Origin: Anaerolineales bacterium UBA3499
Lineage (GTDB): Bacteria > Chloroflexota > Anaerolineae > Anaerolineales > UBA11657
Direction of reading: 5' to 3'
Length of the DNA stretch: 23,832 bases
Assembly: GCA_002377585.1 (NCBI GenBank)
Contig: DFQC01000015.1
Coordinates: 91,911 to 115,742, forward strand
Below, piece after piece: positions 14,639-23,815 of the stretch; position 1 is the stretch's first letter, and each line of letters starts with the position of its first letter. The translations under genes and the position numbers were made by a program. Below the pieces are notes generated by a model. The model saw nothing but the letters and a program-made list of their open reading frames with translations, did not search any database and was not told the origin of the DNA.

Positions 14639-16489
14639 ATGGCTATTCTCAGTGTTATGTTGGCGTCCTGTGTTCTTTTTGTAACACCGGGTATATTGAT
14701 TCACCTTTCTCTAAAAGAGAGGGGTTATCATCTAGTTCCTTGTATTGGAATAGGTTTGTCACTGGTAGTTGTACTGTATTCTACAGTTGCTAGTGTGGTC
14801 GGTTATTCATACTATTTGCAGATGGGTATAACTATAGGCTTGGATATAGCATTGTTGTTTTTTGCTCGGCACCAAATCAGTAACATTAAATCTTGGACGC
14901 ATAGATTAGTCAGTTGGCAATGGTTATTGTTGGCTCTTGTAGTCTTAATTTATGTTGGCCCAGCATTTGTTATTCCAGTTCCATTTGATACTGACGCGCA
15001 AGGTTTTGGAGTGTTGATTGCTACTGTGCGATCCAGTGGTTCTATAAAAACTCTGGCACCTTTTTATCCTGAAATCGGTTGGTATTACTCACCCGCATTT
15101 TTTTTGGTAGGTGCTCAATTAGCGGATATCACAGGTGCTGGAATACATGAAGTAATGCTGGGATTTTCACATTTGCTTAGCGTGGGTGTGATAGCGGCTA
15201 TTGGCTATTTAGGAATGATCATGGGTGGCCGAAAAACTGGTTGGTGGGCTGGAGTTGCATCTGCAATAGGATTGTCTCTCTATACAACTCTGATGGATGC
15301 TGCTTATACTAATTTGCTTGGATTATGGTTGACTGCCACGTTTCTTTGGATTCTCGATAAGGTTATAAGAAATAAATCAGGTTTTGATTTGGTGATTGCG
15401 GGTGGATGCTTGTCTGCTGTACTTCTTGGGCATCCTGATAGCATCATACATTTAGTTCTGGTTTATTTCTGTTTCTATATTACTGTTGTTTTTGTAAGAC
15501 CTAAATTGAGTATCAAGGAATATATGAGAATAATGATTCTTGTGCCAGTGCTTGGAGTAGCTATCAGTGCACCTTGGCTATTTAGTACTTTTTCTATGTT
15601 AGGGCAAATCAGCGTGCATGAACGTCAGTCACCGCAGTTACACCATCTTTTGTGGGTTTTAACTGTCAATGGTGGACTGACACCATTTTTTGCATTAATT
15701 GGTATTTGGTGGGCAGTACGCAGACGTCATTGGTTAGATATATGGTCCATATCATGGCTTGTACCAATTGTAGAAATATCCAGTTTAGGCAATTTAGATG
15801 CACTGTCCCGTCGTACATTAATTGATCCGATGCAGATTTTCTATCCTTTTGGTATGGCATGGCATGCCACTATAATTCCTCTTGCTTTGTTAGCATCACG
15901 TGGTTTAGAACCTATAGGTGATTGGATTGCTGGCAAGAGATTTTGGCAGGAGTGGCTTGTTGTTTCTCTGTCAATCATATTATTGTTAGCAGGAACGGGG
16001 TTGATTATGAACAAATCTGTTGTATCGTGGACCAGAGCATATGTACCGCAAATTACTGGTGCGGTAGCCACTGCTGCTGATATCAGTGCTTATCAATGGT
16101 TGCGTGATAATTCCCCATCAGACTCTAAGGTGTTAAACTATCCTGGGCGTTATGAGGGTCAATGGGCAACAGTTATATCTGAGCGTAAGTCGGTTTATAT
16201 CCGTGACCAGTTATTTTATATAGGTGCAGAAGATTGGCGCAATTCGCAGAAAAATATGGCAGTCGCTTTTCTTGACCCTGCCTCTAATGAGGCCTATGAT
16301 TTGATTAGTAGTAATGAGGTTGACTACATTGTGGTCCCACAGTGGCTCAATGTGTCTGATATGGATCAATCAAGATTGCGCTGGAGAGATCCCGATAAAT
16401 TGCCGCAAATATCTTGGTTTGAAGATGCAAGTTACCTGGATTTAGCTGCTGATTTTGATGGTGCTCAAGTGTGGATAGTCAAAGATTAG
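14639..16489 (+). CDS. Polytopic membrane protein, probable GT-C-type glycosyltransferase
   Basis: This protein of about 616 residues has a dozen or so hydrophobic segments in its first 460 residues and a soluble C-terminal domain of about 150 residues (YQWLRDNSPSDSKVLNYPG onward). A large extracytoplasmic loop after the early helices contains PFDTDAQG (Asp117, Asp119), in the place where GT-C enzymes carry catalytic acidic residues. The family may be DUF6541-like; donor and acceptor are unknown. I choose the ATG at 14639 over a TTG at 14603 because the TTG lies inside the promoter -35. It opens the glycan locus and is followed after 35 nt by a GT4 enzyme. It could instead be a flippase or ligase. 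Confidence 0.68.
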   Translation: MAILSVMLASCVLFVTPGILIHLSLKERGYHLVPCIGIGLSLVVVLYSTVASVVGYSYYLQMGITIGLDIALLFFARHQISNIKSWTHRLVSWQWLLLALVVLIYVGPAFVIPVPFDTDAQGFGVLIATVRSSGSIKTLAPFYPEIGWYYSPAFFLVGAQLADITGAGIHEVMLGFSHLLSVGVIAAIGYLGMIMGGRKTGWWAGVASAIGLSLYTTLMDAAYTNLLGLWLTATFLWILDKVIRNKSGFDLVIAGGCLSAVLLGHPDSIIHLVLVYFCFYITVVFVRPKLSIKEYMRIMILVPVLGVAISAPWLFSTFSMLGQISVHERQSPQLHHLLWVLTVNGGLTPFFALIGIWWAVRRRHWLDIWSISWLVPIVEISSLGNLDALSRRTLIDPMQIFYPFGMAWHATIIPLALLASRGLEPIGDWIAGKRFWQEWLVVSLSIILLLAGTGLIMNKSVVSWTRAYVPQITGAVATAADISAYQWLRDNSPSDSKVLNYPGRYEGQWATVISERKSVYIRDQLFYIGAEDWRNSQKNMAVAFLDPASNEAYDLISSNEVDYIVVPQWLNVSDMDQSRLRWRDPDKLPQISWFEDASYLDLAADFDGAQVWIVKD

Positions 16490-16524
16490 ATGACATTTCA
16501 TAAGTATATGATAACTGGTTTGTT

Positions 16525-17712
16525 ATGAAAATATTGCATATTATCCCCTATTTCTACCCAGCTTGGGCCTATGGTGGCACTTGTCGCGCTGCTTGGGAAC
16601 TAGCTCGTGCGCTAGTACGCAAAGGTCAAAGTGTTGTTGTATATACTACTGATGCCCTTGACGAGCATTCTCGTTCTACACCTGCATCAGTAGTGGTAGA
16701 TGGAGTAGAAATACATAGAGTGCGCAATCTCAGCAATCGTTTAGCGTGGAGGCGCGCTTTTTTTCCATTGGGTTTTGGGAGCAAGCTTCAGGAATCATTG
16801 CAGGATGCTGATGTTGTACATTTGCACGAATTTCGTTCGTTTCAGAATGCAGTAGCTTTACCCTATATGGTAAGAACAGGTGTGCCGTTTGTGCTTACAG
16901 CGCAGGGAGGCTTACCGCGAATTATGGGCCGTAACACTTTGAAGATTATTTATGATCGTAATTTTGGTGGACGTATACTAAACAAGGCTGCTAGATTGCA
17001 TGCGCTAAACGAATTAGAGCGGGAACAGTTTATTGACTTGGGTGTTGACCCACAAAGGATTGCAATATTACCAAATGGTGTAGATCTCGATCAATATCAA
17101 TCTCTACCATCTTTTACGAGATTTCGAGCTCGTTTTGACATACCTGAAGGAGTCCCCATCATACTGTTTTTGGCAAGAGTGAACAAAATCAAAGGAGTTG
17201 ATTTCTTGGTTACTAGTTTTAATTTGTTGCGTCGCGCGAACCCTGATGCATTTTTGGTTATTGTTGGACCTGATGATGGGTATTTGCAAGAAGTTAAAAA
17301 TCAAGTCCAGGAATTAGGTATTGAAAATCAAGTACGATTTACAGGATATTTGGATGGGGATGACAAATTGCAAGCATACCAAGCTGCCAGTGTATATGTT
17401 CTTCCGTCTGCATATGAAATGTTTGCAATAACTTTACTGGAGTCGCTTGCTTGTGGTACTCCTATAATCGCTACAGATCGTTGTGGTTTGGCAGAGTTTG
17501 TCAGACAAAACAATCTTGGCTCAATTGTGAATTATGGGGATGTTGAAGGACTAAAAAATGAAATCATTAGGATATTGGATTATTCTGTTGATGTTGAGAG
17601 CCGTGCTGATTACGGTCGAGAGTATGTACTTAAACATTTTGGATGGGATAGGATTGCAGATAATTGGCTGAAGGTTTATCAGGATTGTGCATCAAAAGCT
17701 GAGATAGTTTAG
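16525..17712 (+). CDS. Glycosyltransferase family 4 enzyme
   Basis: This 395-residue retaining GT-B glycosyltransferase uses a nucleotide-sugar donor to extend a lipid-linked or surface glycan at the cytoplasmic membrane face. The N-terminal acceptor domain begins MKILHIIPYFYPAWAYGGT with the glycine-rich loop. The C-terminal donor domain has LFLARVNKIKGVDFL, the VGPDDG segment, and the EX7E motif with Glu298 and Glu306 in SAYEMFAITLLESLACGTP. No Shine-Dalgarno sequence precedes the ATG; TATGAT (16507-16512) lies 12 nt upstream, so this gene may have its own start site. The asparagine-synthase-like gene begins 2 nt after its stop. Confidence 0.9.
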   Translation: MKILHIIPYFYPAWAYGGTCRAAWELARALVRKGQSVVVYTTDALDEHSRSTPASVVVDGVEIHRVRNLSNRLAWRRAFFPLGFGSKLQESLQDADVVHLHEFRSFQNAVALPYMVRTGVPFVLTAQGGLPRIMGRNTLKIIYDRNFGGRILNKAARLHALNELEREQFIDLGVDPQRIAILPNGVDLDQYQSLPSFTRFRARFDIPEGVPIILFLARVNKIKGVDFLVTSFNLLRRANPDAFLVIVGPDDGYLQEVKNQVQELGIENQVRFTGYLDGDDKLQAYQAASVYVLPSAYEMFAITLLESLACGTPIIATDRCGLAEFVRQNNLGSIVNYGDVEGLKNEIIRILDYSVDVESRADYGREYVLKHFGWDRIADNWLKVYQDCASKAEIV

Positions 17713-17714
17713 AC

Positions 17715-19637
17715 ATGTGTGGCATATGCGGGTTGTTAAAATTACCAGGACAAAAACCAATCTCTAGAGATATGCTACGGCAGATGAGCGATTTAATTTC
17801 TCATCGCGGACCTGATGACTCTGGAACATTTGTATCACCCAATGCAGATATTGGTCTAGCTAATAGGCGTTTGTCAATAATCGATCCATCAGAATCTGGG
17901 CGCCAACCTTTTACTAATGAAGATGGTAACATTTGGGTGGTCTACAATGGCGAGACCTACAACTATGCGGAGATGCGCAGGTATCTTCAGGATAGAGGCC
18001 ATGGTTTTCATTCCGACACTGATACAGAAATAATTGCGCATTTGTATGAAGAACATGGGGTTGATTGTGTTCGGTATATGCGAGGTATGTTCGCTTTTGC
18101 GCTTTGGGATCAGTCTAAGCAACGTCTTTTCTTGGCCAGAGATAGACTTGGAATCAAACCTCTTTATTATGCTTACACTCCAGATGCTTTTCTTTTTGCA
18201 TCAGAGATTAAATGCTTGTTGACACATCCACAGTTGAAAAGAGCTGTCAATGATGAGGCTCTGTATCATTATCTTACTTTTCTAACTACACCAGCTCCTC
18301 AAACCTTGTTCAAAGATATATTCAAGTTACCATCTGCTCATCGAGCGATCATTAATTCGGATGGTCAGATTCATGTCGAAGAGTACTGGGATGTTTTTGA
18401 AGATAGTAATAGTGATGTTAGTTATAGTGATGCTGAGCAAGCGGATAGGGTTGTTGGTGCATTGCGAGAAAGTGTTAGGTTAAGAATGGTATCAGATGTT
18501 CCTTTTGGCGCTTTATTGTCGGGAGGTATGGATTCTAGTACTAATGTGTCCTTAATGGCTGCAGAAATGGATAGACCTGTGCAGACATTTTCGATTGGAT
18601 ATGAGGGAGATGATGTCAGTGACTATAATGAGATTGGATATGCTAGACAAGTCGCGAATAGATTTGGTGCTGAACATCATGAAACCCTTATGGGACGAGA
18701 AGATTTAATTAGATTTTTGCCTGACTTAATTTATCATCAAGATGAGCCAATTGCTGATCCTGTTTGTGTACCTTTATATTATGTGTGTAAATTGGCTAAG
18801 GATAACGGTACTTCGGTAGTGCAAGTGGGTGAAGGCGCTGATGAATTGTTTGGTGGATATTGGCATTGGCAGGCAGTATTACGACTAAATCAAGGACCAT
18901 GGCAGGTTTTTGGTGGCTTACCCAGCTGGGCAAAACAATTGACATTACAATTGTCTAGGCCGATGATGAATGATTTACGTATGGAATATCTACGACGTGG
19001 TGTGGCAGGAGAAGAGTTGTTCTGGGGAGGTGCAATTGCATTTGGTGAGGAGGGTAAGCGAGAAATACTCACAGATGAAACTCTAAGTCGTATAGGCGAT
19101 CTCAGTTCTTATGAGATTGTTCAGAACTATAGGAGCAACTTTGATGATCGTTGTCCCAATCCTGATTATCTGAAGTGGATGAGTTATTTGGATTTGCATA
19201 TGCGACTGCCCGAATTATTGTTAATGCGTGTAGATAAAATGTCTATGGCGACGTCAGTGGAGGCTCGGGTACCTTTTCTTGATCATGAGTTTGTGCAATT
19301 GGTCATGAGTATATCTCAGTCACAGAAGATGCCAGGACTGCGTACCAAACATCTTTTGAAGCAGGGCGTTCAAGGCTTAATACCTGACCATATTATTAAT
19401 AGAAAAAAACAGGGATTTCGTGTACCTATTACTCGGTGGTTTTCTGATGCTCTAGGATTGATTGCGGAACAGAAACTGCGCGACTTTTGTAAAAGGACTG
19501 ACTATTTTCGCTGGTCATCTGTATCAAAATTGATATACAGACAGGATGATCTAGTGTGGTATCTGCTAAATTTTGTTCTTTGGCATGAATTGTGGATTGA
19601 AGGTGTTGCTAGGGAAGATTTGATACAACTTAGATAA
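17715..19637 (+). CDS. asnB: Asparagine synthase-family glutamine amidotransferase
   Basis: This 640-residue enzyme has an N-terminal Ntn glutaminase domain (nucleophile Cys2 in MCGICG, NGETYNY at 78-84, SDTDTE at 100-105) and a C-terminal ATP-pyrophosphatase synthetase domain (PP-loop LLSGGMDSS, about 267-275, and GEGADELFGGY, 372-382). It transfers ammonia from glutamine to an AMP-activated carboxylate. It may make asparagine, but in glycan loci such as this one homologues also amidate sugar acids. It lies 2 nt downstream of the GT4 gene. A conserved VEARVPFLDHEFV near residue 515 is typical of the family. It is longer than the E. coli AsnB (about 554), nearer to Bacillus-type and capsule-type homologues. 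Confidence 0.9.
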   Translation: MCGICGLLKLPGQKPISRDMLRQMSDLISHRGPDDSGTFVSPNADIGLANRRLSIIDPSESGRQPFTNEDGNIWVVYNGETYNYAEMRRYLQDRGHGFHSDTDTEIIAHLYEEHGVDCVRYMRGMFAFALWDQSKQRLFLARDRLGIKPLYYAYTPDAFLFASEIKCLLTHPQLKRAVNDEALYHYLTFLTTPAPQTLFKDIFKLPSAHRAIINSDGQIHVEEYWDVFEDSNSDVSYSDAEQADRVVGALRESVRLRMVSDVPFGALLSGGMDSSTNVSLMAAEMDRPVQTFSIGYEGDDVSDYNEIGYARQVANRFGAEHHETLMGREDLIRFLPDLIYHQDEPIADPVCVPLYYVCKLAKDNGTSVVQVGEGADELFGGYWHWQAVLRLNQGPWQVFGGLPSWAKQLTLQLSRPMMNDLRMEYLRRGVAGEELFWGGAIAFGEEGKREILTDETLSRIGDLSSYEIVQNYRSNFDDRCPNPDYLKWMSYLDLHMRLPELLLMRVDKMSMATSVEARVPFLDHEFVQLVMSISQSQKMPGLRTKHLLKQGVQGLIPDHIINRKKQGFRVPITRWFSDALGLIAEQKLRDFCKRTDYFRWSSVSKLIYRQDDLVWYLLNFVLWHELWIEGVAREDLIQLR

Positions 19638-19664
19638 TTGTGCTCTAGGGATAGAGACATCTAA
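19630..19664. terminator. Inverted repeat between convergent genes, possible bidirectional terminator
   Basis: TTAGAT (19630-19635) pairs with ATCTAA (19659-19664), and inside this CTCTA (19643-19647) pairs with TAGAG (19652-19656) around a GGGA loop. The internal loop is asymmetric and there is no clear T-run, so termination strength is doubtful. It includes both stop codon regions of the two convergent genes. Confidence 0.35.
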
Positions 19665-21597
19665 TTGGTGGATCAATTATGCAGTTGTAGTAAGGCAACT
19701 GTACTTTTAATAATATAAAGGTGCTTACAAAAAATAAGAGTAGCACCAATGCAGCTATGCATACTTTATGCAATCTGATAGGTAACAATTGCATCCATCC
19801 TATCGTGAACAGTATGCATATGGGCAGCATTGCAGGTAGGCCGTAGCGGGTACCAGAAAAAATTAGCATTATCGGTCTGTGTGGATATATATCTGTTCTC
19901 AGTAGGACCATTATCAATATAAGTATTGTGCTAGCTATTAGGAGACCTATTAATTTTAGCTTGGTTTTGCTTGATTCCGATCCTGCTATTTGGGCTAGCT
20001 TAGCGTGCCATATTTCTTTGGATAATCCAGTGGCGGCTACTAGGGTGATGAGTAGTAAAGGGTATAGCTGCCAGCGACTTAGTCCGGGTTGTGTACCTCC
20101 GAAACCGGACCAGTACATTGCAAATAACCACCCAGGCAAATCGCGCAGCCATGCCGAATGTGTCCGTTCCCAATAATAAAATGACCATAATGCTCTATTA
20201 GGTGAAAAACCAAATATATGTTTCCAACCTATCCTTGGCCAAACAGATTCAATAGCACTATTATTAATCATGTTGGTGAAACTTCTGTCATTGCCCCAAT
20301 TAGTGTAGGAAGATGTTTCGGATGAGAATCCTGGAGGTATATCCTCTGGATATTGACCTTTGGCGAGAACTAAGCCATCGTAGAGAACAGTTGTGGCATT
20401 CTCAGCTGCAGGTAGTAGTATTGCAAGGTAAGTTGCTTCTTCAGGAACTTCTGTAACGATTGATCGAAACTGCCATGCTCCATTTCCAATAGTGCTTGCC
20501 GTGTATCCACCATTACTTGTGGCAAAGTTTGGAAATCCAATTTGCCCGCCGATTGGGAGTTTCACCCATCCACCAACAGTTATGGTTTGTCCTCGCAATT
20601 TGATCACATCTTCTTCTGTTAGATGTTGCACAATACCATGGGGATTCTGGGTTATGTCAACTAGAAGTGCATTTTTTCCTACTTGACCACCATGCCATTC
20701 AACAGCAGCAGGCACGAATTGCACCGGCTCATCTTTAGTTGCAGGTTCATTCTTGAACCAGTAAGCAGGTATGTCGAAACTTACTGGTAACATTAGGGCA
20801 ACAAATGTGACTGAACTAAAAACAGTTAAAATAAGAGCCCACTTACGGGGCTTAGTAGGCAAATTTGCCCATAGCCATAGTAGAGTTATAGGTATACCGA
20901 TATATGCAGTTGATTTGGTCAACAAACATATTGACAATGATGCTAGGATTCTAAAGACAGATCCAAACTTTATATTATTCATACTAAACCCTGATAAAGT
21001 CCAGAACAGCAGGCTGATAGCAAACGTGGCACCTGCATCCGTATTAAGCCCGGAAGTTATGTCTGCTTGTTGGTGATTAAGTGCCATAATACTTGCTGCA
21101 CCGATGTGCATTATGCGGTTTTTCGGAAATAGGTTTCGTGCAGCACTATAGGTCAAGGCAGTCGCCACAAGACCTAATATAAGAGTTGCTAATCTACCAA
21201 GATTGATTGTGGTTCGATCTGGAAGATTGTTGAAGAGTGCCATAGGCAACCCAGACCAAATGTAATATGCTGAATTGGTAAGTCTACGTCTATCAAATAG
21301 TAATTCGCATGGCGAACTTTGAGAATCTTTTGGGTATACTTTGGTAAGTTCTTCTTTGTTAAACGCCATCAGTTCGGTTACATTTTCGCCTATTTCACTG
21401 TCTTCGCGATGAAGAGACCACGGTAGACCGACTGTATCTCGTAAACAAGCAGCTGCTACAAGTCTTGTGTGTGCAAAATGTATGATTTCATCAACATTCC
21501 AGCCGAGTGGTACAATCTGCACGCGCAGTACTCCTAACATTAACTGGGTAAGAAGGAGAAATGCGACAGTGAGATTTATATGCGATCGAACTTTCAT
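19645..21597 (-). CDS. GT-C-like polytopic membrane protein with an inserted carbohydrate-binding-like domain
   Basis: This 650-residue protein has membrane helices in two blocks (about 8-280 and 505-635). A first-loop Asp-Glu pair (WNVDEIIHF, Asp36/Glu37) is a usual feature of GT-C glycosyltransferases, and the C-terminal GTRYGLPAMLPICIL resembles DUF2142-type proteins. Between the blocks, residues about 295-415 look like a beta-sandwich of CBM4/9 type: GKNALLVDI, LRGQTITVGGWVKLP, AWQFRSIVTEVP, YLAILLPA and TVLYDGLVLAKG. It would face the outside and could hold the growing glycan or acceptor. The gene lies opposite to its neighbours but within the glycan locus. No Shine-Dalgarno sequence is seen before the ATG. 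Confidence 0.7.
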   Translation of the reverse strand: MKVRSHINLTVAFLLLTQLMLGVLRVQIVPLGWNVDEIIHFAHTRLVAAACLRDTVGLPWSLHREDSEIGENVTELMAFNKEELTKVYPKDSQSSPCELLFDRRRLTNSAYYIWSGLPMALFNNLPDRTTINLGRLATLILGLVATALTYSAARNLFPKNRIMHIGAASIMALNHQQADITSGLNTDAGATFAISLLFWTLSGFSMNNIKFGSVFRILASLSICLLTKSTAYIGIPITLLWLWANLPTKPRKWALILTVFSSVTFVALMLPVSFDIPAYWFKNEPATKDEPVQFVPAAVEWHGGQVGKNALLVDITQNPHGIVQHLTEEDVIKLRGQTITVGGWVKLPIGGQIGFPNFATSNGGYTASTIGNGAWQFRSIVTEVPEEATYLAILLPAAENATTVLYDGLVLAKGQYPEDIPPGFSSETSSYTNWGNDRSFTNMINNSAIESVWPRIGWKHIFGFSPNRALWSFYYWERTHSAWLRDLPGWLFAMYWSGFGGTQPGLSRWQLYPLLLITLVAATGLSKEIWHAKLAQIAGSESSKTKLKLIGLLIASTILILIMVLLRTDIYPHRPIMLIFSGTRYGLPAMLPICILFTIGWMQLLPIRLHKVCIAALVLLLFFVSTFILLKVQLPYYNCIIDPPIRCLYP

Positions 21598-21636
21598 TAT
21601 AATTAAAGTAAAACAGTTTCTAGTTGTATGTGAGAC

Positions 21637-21665
21637 AGTCTACCGAGCTAATAGGTGATTGTCAA
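21637..21665 (-). promoter_or_regulatory. Promoter of the minus-strand GT-C-like gene
   Basis: On the minus strand a perfect TTGACA (21660-21665) is followed by a 17-nt spacer and TAGACT (21637-21642, four of six consensus). Transcription would begin near 21630, leaving a leader of about 33 nt. The -35 again lies inside the heptamer TTGTCAA on the + strand. Confidence 0.5.
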
Positions 21666-21712
21666 TCTTACTATATGAGCAAAATATTAGAAATTTCAGT
21701 GAATATCTACCC

Positions 21713-22936
21713 ATGAAGATAGCATATATTTGTCAATATTTCGTACCTGAGCCTTCAGCACCATCTACTCGCATATCAGAGTTGGCACAAGAATGGGTAA
21801 AGGATGGTCACGAAGTGACTGTTTTAACTGGAATGCCCAATCATCCAAATGGTATTGTGTTAGACGAATACCGAGGAAAAATCATTGCTGATGAAAAGAT
21901 CGTTGATGTTAATGTTCTGCGAAGCTGGTTATATGCAACTCCGAATGAAGGGATTTTGAGGAAAACATTGAGCCATCTTAGTTTTATGATTAGTACGGTC
22001 ATGCTTAGTTTGCCTAGATTAAACAAAATAGATGTGATAATTGTCAGTTCACCAACCTTTTTGTCTGCATTTGCTGGACTATTGATTAGCAAAATAAGGC
22101 GGGTACCCTTTGTGTTTGAAGTACGCGACTTGTGGCCAGCCGTTTTCGTTGATCTTGGAATACTAAGCAATGTTTTCTTGATACGAGTTTTGGAATCCTG
22201 GGAAATGTTTCTTTATACCCAAGCTGCACTTGTTGTAACTGTTACCAAATCTTTTAGAAGTAAATTGATTGAGCGTGGACTGCCGGCCGAGAAAATCGTA
22301 GTTGTTTCTAATGGCGCGGCGGTAAATCGGTTTAAGCCTGGTGACAAGAATGATGATTTGTGTAGTGATTTAGGCATTTCGGGTAAATTTGTTGTTAGCT
22401 ATATTGGAGCACATGGCATTTCTCAAGGTGTGGCAACGATCATGGAAGCAGCTACAACATTAAAGTATCGTGATGATATAGTTTTCATGTTAGTAGGAGA
22501 TGGTGCTATGAAGAAGGATATGGTCACCATTAAAAGTGACTATAATCTTCAAAATGTAGTTATGTTGCCTGCGCAATCGAAAGAACATATACCAGACTTG
22601 TATCGTGCTAGTGATGTATGTATTGTGCCATTGCGTGACGTACCTCTGTTTGACAGTTTTGTACCATCAAAGATGTTTGAAATCATGTCTTGTGGCATAC
22701 CTATTATCGGGTCTGTGAATGGAGAAGCGAGAGAAATACTGGAGATTTCCGGTTCTGCTATGATCGTCTCTCCGGAATCTGTTAGTGAATTGACTGACTC
22801 GATTTTATGGATGGTGGAAAATCCTCAGAAGCGCAAAATGATGGGAATGTCAGGACGGCCATTTGTATGTGAACATTACGACCGTACTATGCTTGCAAAG
22901 AAGTATATCGGTCATTTGAAGAGAATCTTAAAATGA
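21713..22936 (+). CDS. WbuB-like glycosyltransferase (GT4)
   Basis: This 407-residue GT-B enzyme begins MKIAYICQYFVPEPSAPSTR, a start seen in WbuB-type transferases that add amino sugars in O-antigen and capsule synthesis. Other supporting segments are EVRDLWPAVFVDLG, the interdomain VVSNGAAVNRF, VGDGAMKKDM in the donor domain, and PSKMFEIMSCGIPIIG with the conserved Glu. I take the ATG at 21713 as the start, since it gives the family-typical N-terminus; an in-frame TTG at 21659 falls in the -35 region of the divergent promoter. Its stop overlaps the next start (ATGA), so the two genes are coupled and may act on the same sugar. Confidence 0.88.
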   Translation: MKIAYICQYFVPEPSAPSTRISELAQEWVKDGHEVTVLTGMPNHPNGIVLDEYRGKIIADEKIVDVNVLRSWLYATPNEGILRKTLSHLSFMISTVMLSLPRLNKIDVIIVSSPTFLSAFAGLLISKIRRVPFVFEVRDLWPAVFVDLGILSNVFLIRVLESWEMFLYTQAALVVTVTKSFRSKLIERGLPAEKIVVVSNGAAVNRFKPGDKNDDLCSDLGISGKFVVSYIGAHGISQGVATIMEAATTLKYRDDIVFMLVGDGAMKKDMVTIKSDYNLQNVVMLPAQSKEHIPDLYRASDVCIVPLRDVPLFDSFVPSKMFEIMSCGIPIIGSVNGEAREILEISGSAMIVSPESVSELTDSILWMVENPQKRKMMGMSGRPFVCEHYDRTMLAKKYIGHLKRILK

Positions 22937-23799
22937 CTACTGTATTGATTTCAGGAGCAACTGGTTTTTTAGGCGAATATGTTGTACGTCGACTTTTGAA
23001 TACTAGGTTGGAAATAAGGGCATTTGTGCGTCCCACAAGTGATATATCTTGGATAAGTACACAGGATGTACATTTGTTTTTTGGCGATTTGAGTCAGGAT
23101 GAGGCGATGCAAAGTGCATTGCAGGGTGCGGATCTATTCATAAATGTAACTTCTCTAGGATTTGGCCATGCGCCTAATATTGTGAATTCTCTGATCAAAT
23201 CAGAGGTGAAACGTTCTGTGTTTGTGAGTAGTACATCGATTTTCTCGAAGTTATCCACTAGAAGCAAGGCTACCAGAATTAAAGCCGAACTCGTTATTGC
23301 TGAGAGTGGCCTAGATTACACTATCGTTCGACCAACTATGATATATGGTTCACCGCGTGACCGTAATATTTGGAGATTGATCAATTTTATCAACAAGTGG
23401 CCAATTGTCCCAATTATTGGTCGAGGCGATGTTCTGCAGCAGCCTGTATACGTAGATGATGTGGCTCAGGCAATTATTAGTGCAGCGGAGAGTGATTTGT
23501 CTATCGGACGGTCGTATGATATTGCTGGTGCAGAAGCTATCTCATTCTTAGATATAGTTGATCTTGTTTCTGCAGCACTTGGTCGATCTACCAACAAGGT
23601 ACATGTTCCATATGTAATGGCCAAGTATGCGTCATTATTGTTAGGTGGTATAGGACTAGGTATAACTTTTGAGCAGGTTCTTCGTTTTGGAGAGGAAAAG
23701 ACCTTCGACATTAGTGCAGCATCTAGAGATTTGGGATATAAACCACTGGGTTTTGAGAATGGTTTGGCACATGAGATACAATGGTTGAGGAAATTATAG
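22933..23799 (+). CDS. Atypical NAD(P)-binding SDR protein (epimerase/dehydratase fold)
   Basis: This 288-residue protein has an SDR-type Rossmann fold with GATGFLG (8-14), FVSSTSIF (97-104), the extended-SDR motif VRPTMIYG (132-139) and VYVDDVAQAI. The catalytic Tyr of YxxxK is missing: Lys117 is present, but the residue four before it is Ala113. This puts it among atypical SDRs such as NDUFA9-like proteins, which may bind NAD(P) without classical oxidoreductase chemistry. It overlaps the WbuB-like gene by 4 nt (ATGA), which suggests a role in the same glycan pathway. It could also be a sugar reductase working with a different residue. Confidence 0.82.
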   Translation: MTTVLISGATGFLGEYVVRRLLNTRLEIRAFVRPTSDISWISTQDVHLFFGDLSQDEAMQSALQGADLFINVTSLGFGHAPNIVNSLIKSEVKRSVFVSSTSIFSKLSTRSKATRIKAELVIAESGLDYTIVRPTMIYGSPRDRNIWRLINFINKWPIVPIIGRGDVLQQPVYVDDVAQAIISAAESDLSIGRSYDIAGAEAISFLDIVDLVSAALGRSTNKVHVPYVMAKYASLLLGGIGLGITFEQVLRFGEEKTFDISAASRDLGYKPLGFENGLAHEIQWLRKL

Positions 23800-23800
23800 T

Positions 23801-23806
23801 TATAAT
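23801..23806 (+). promoter_or_regulatory. -10 box of the gene entering at the window end
   Basis: A perfect TATAAT lies 9 nt before an ATG at 23816, the same spacing as at 14624-14629 before 14639. No convincing -35 is visible. Confidence 0.35.
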
Positions 23807-23815
23807 GGTTTTATT

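Noticed and set aside
21659..21712. TTG at 21659 as start of the WbuB-like gene
   Set aside because: The extra 18 residues do not belong to the family, and the TTG lies inside a -35 site; the ATG at 21713 gives the typical N-terminus.
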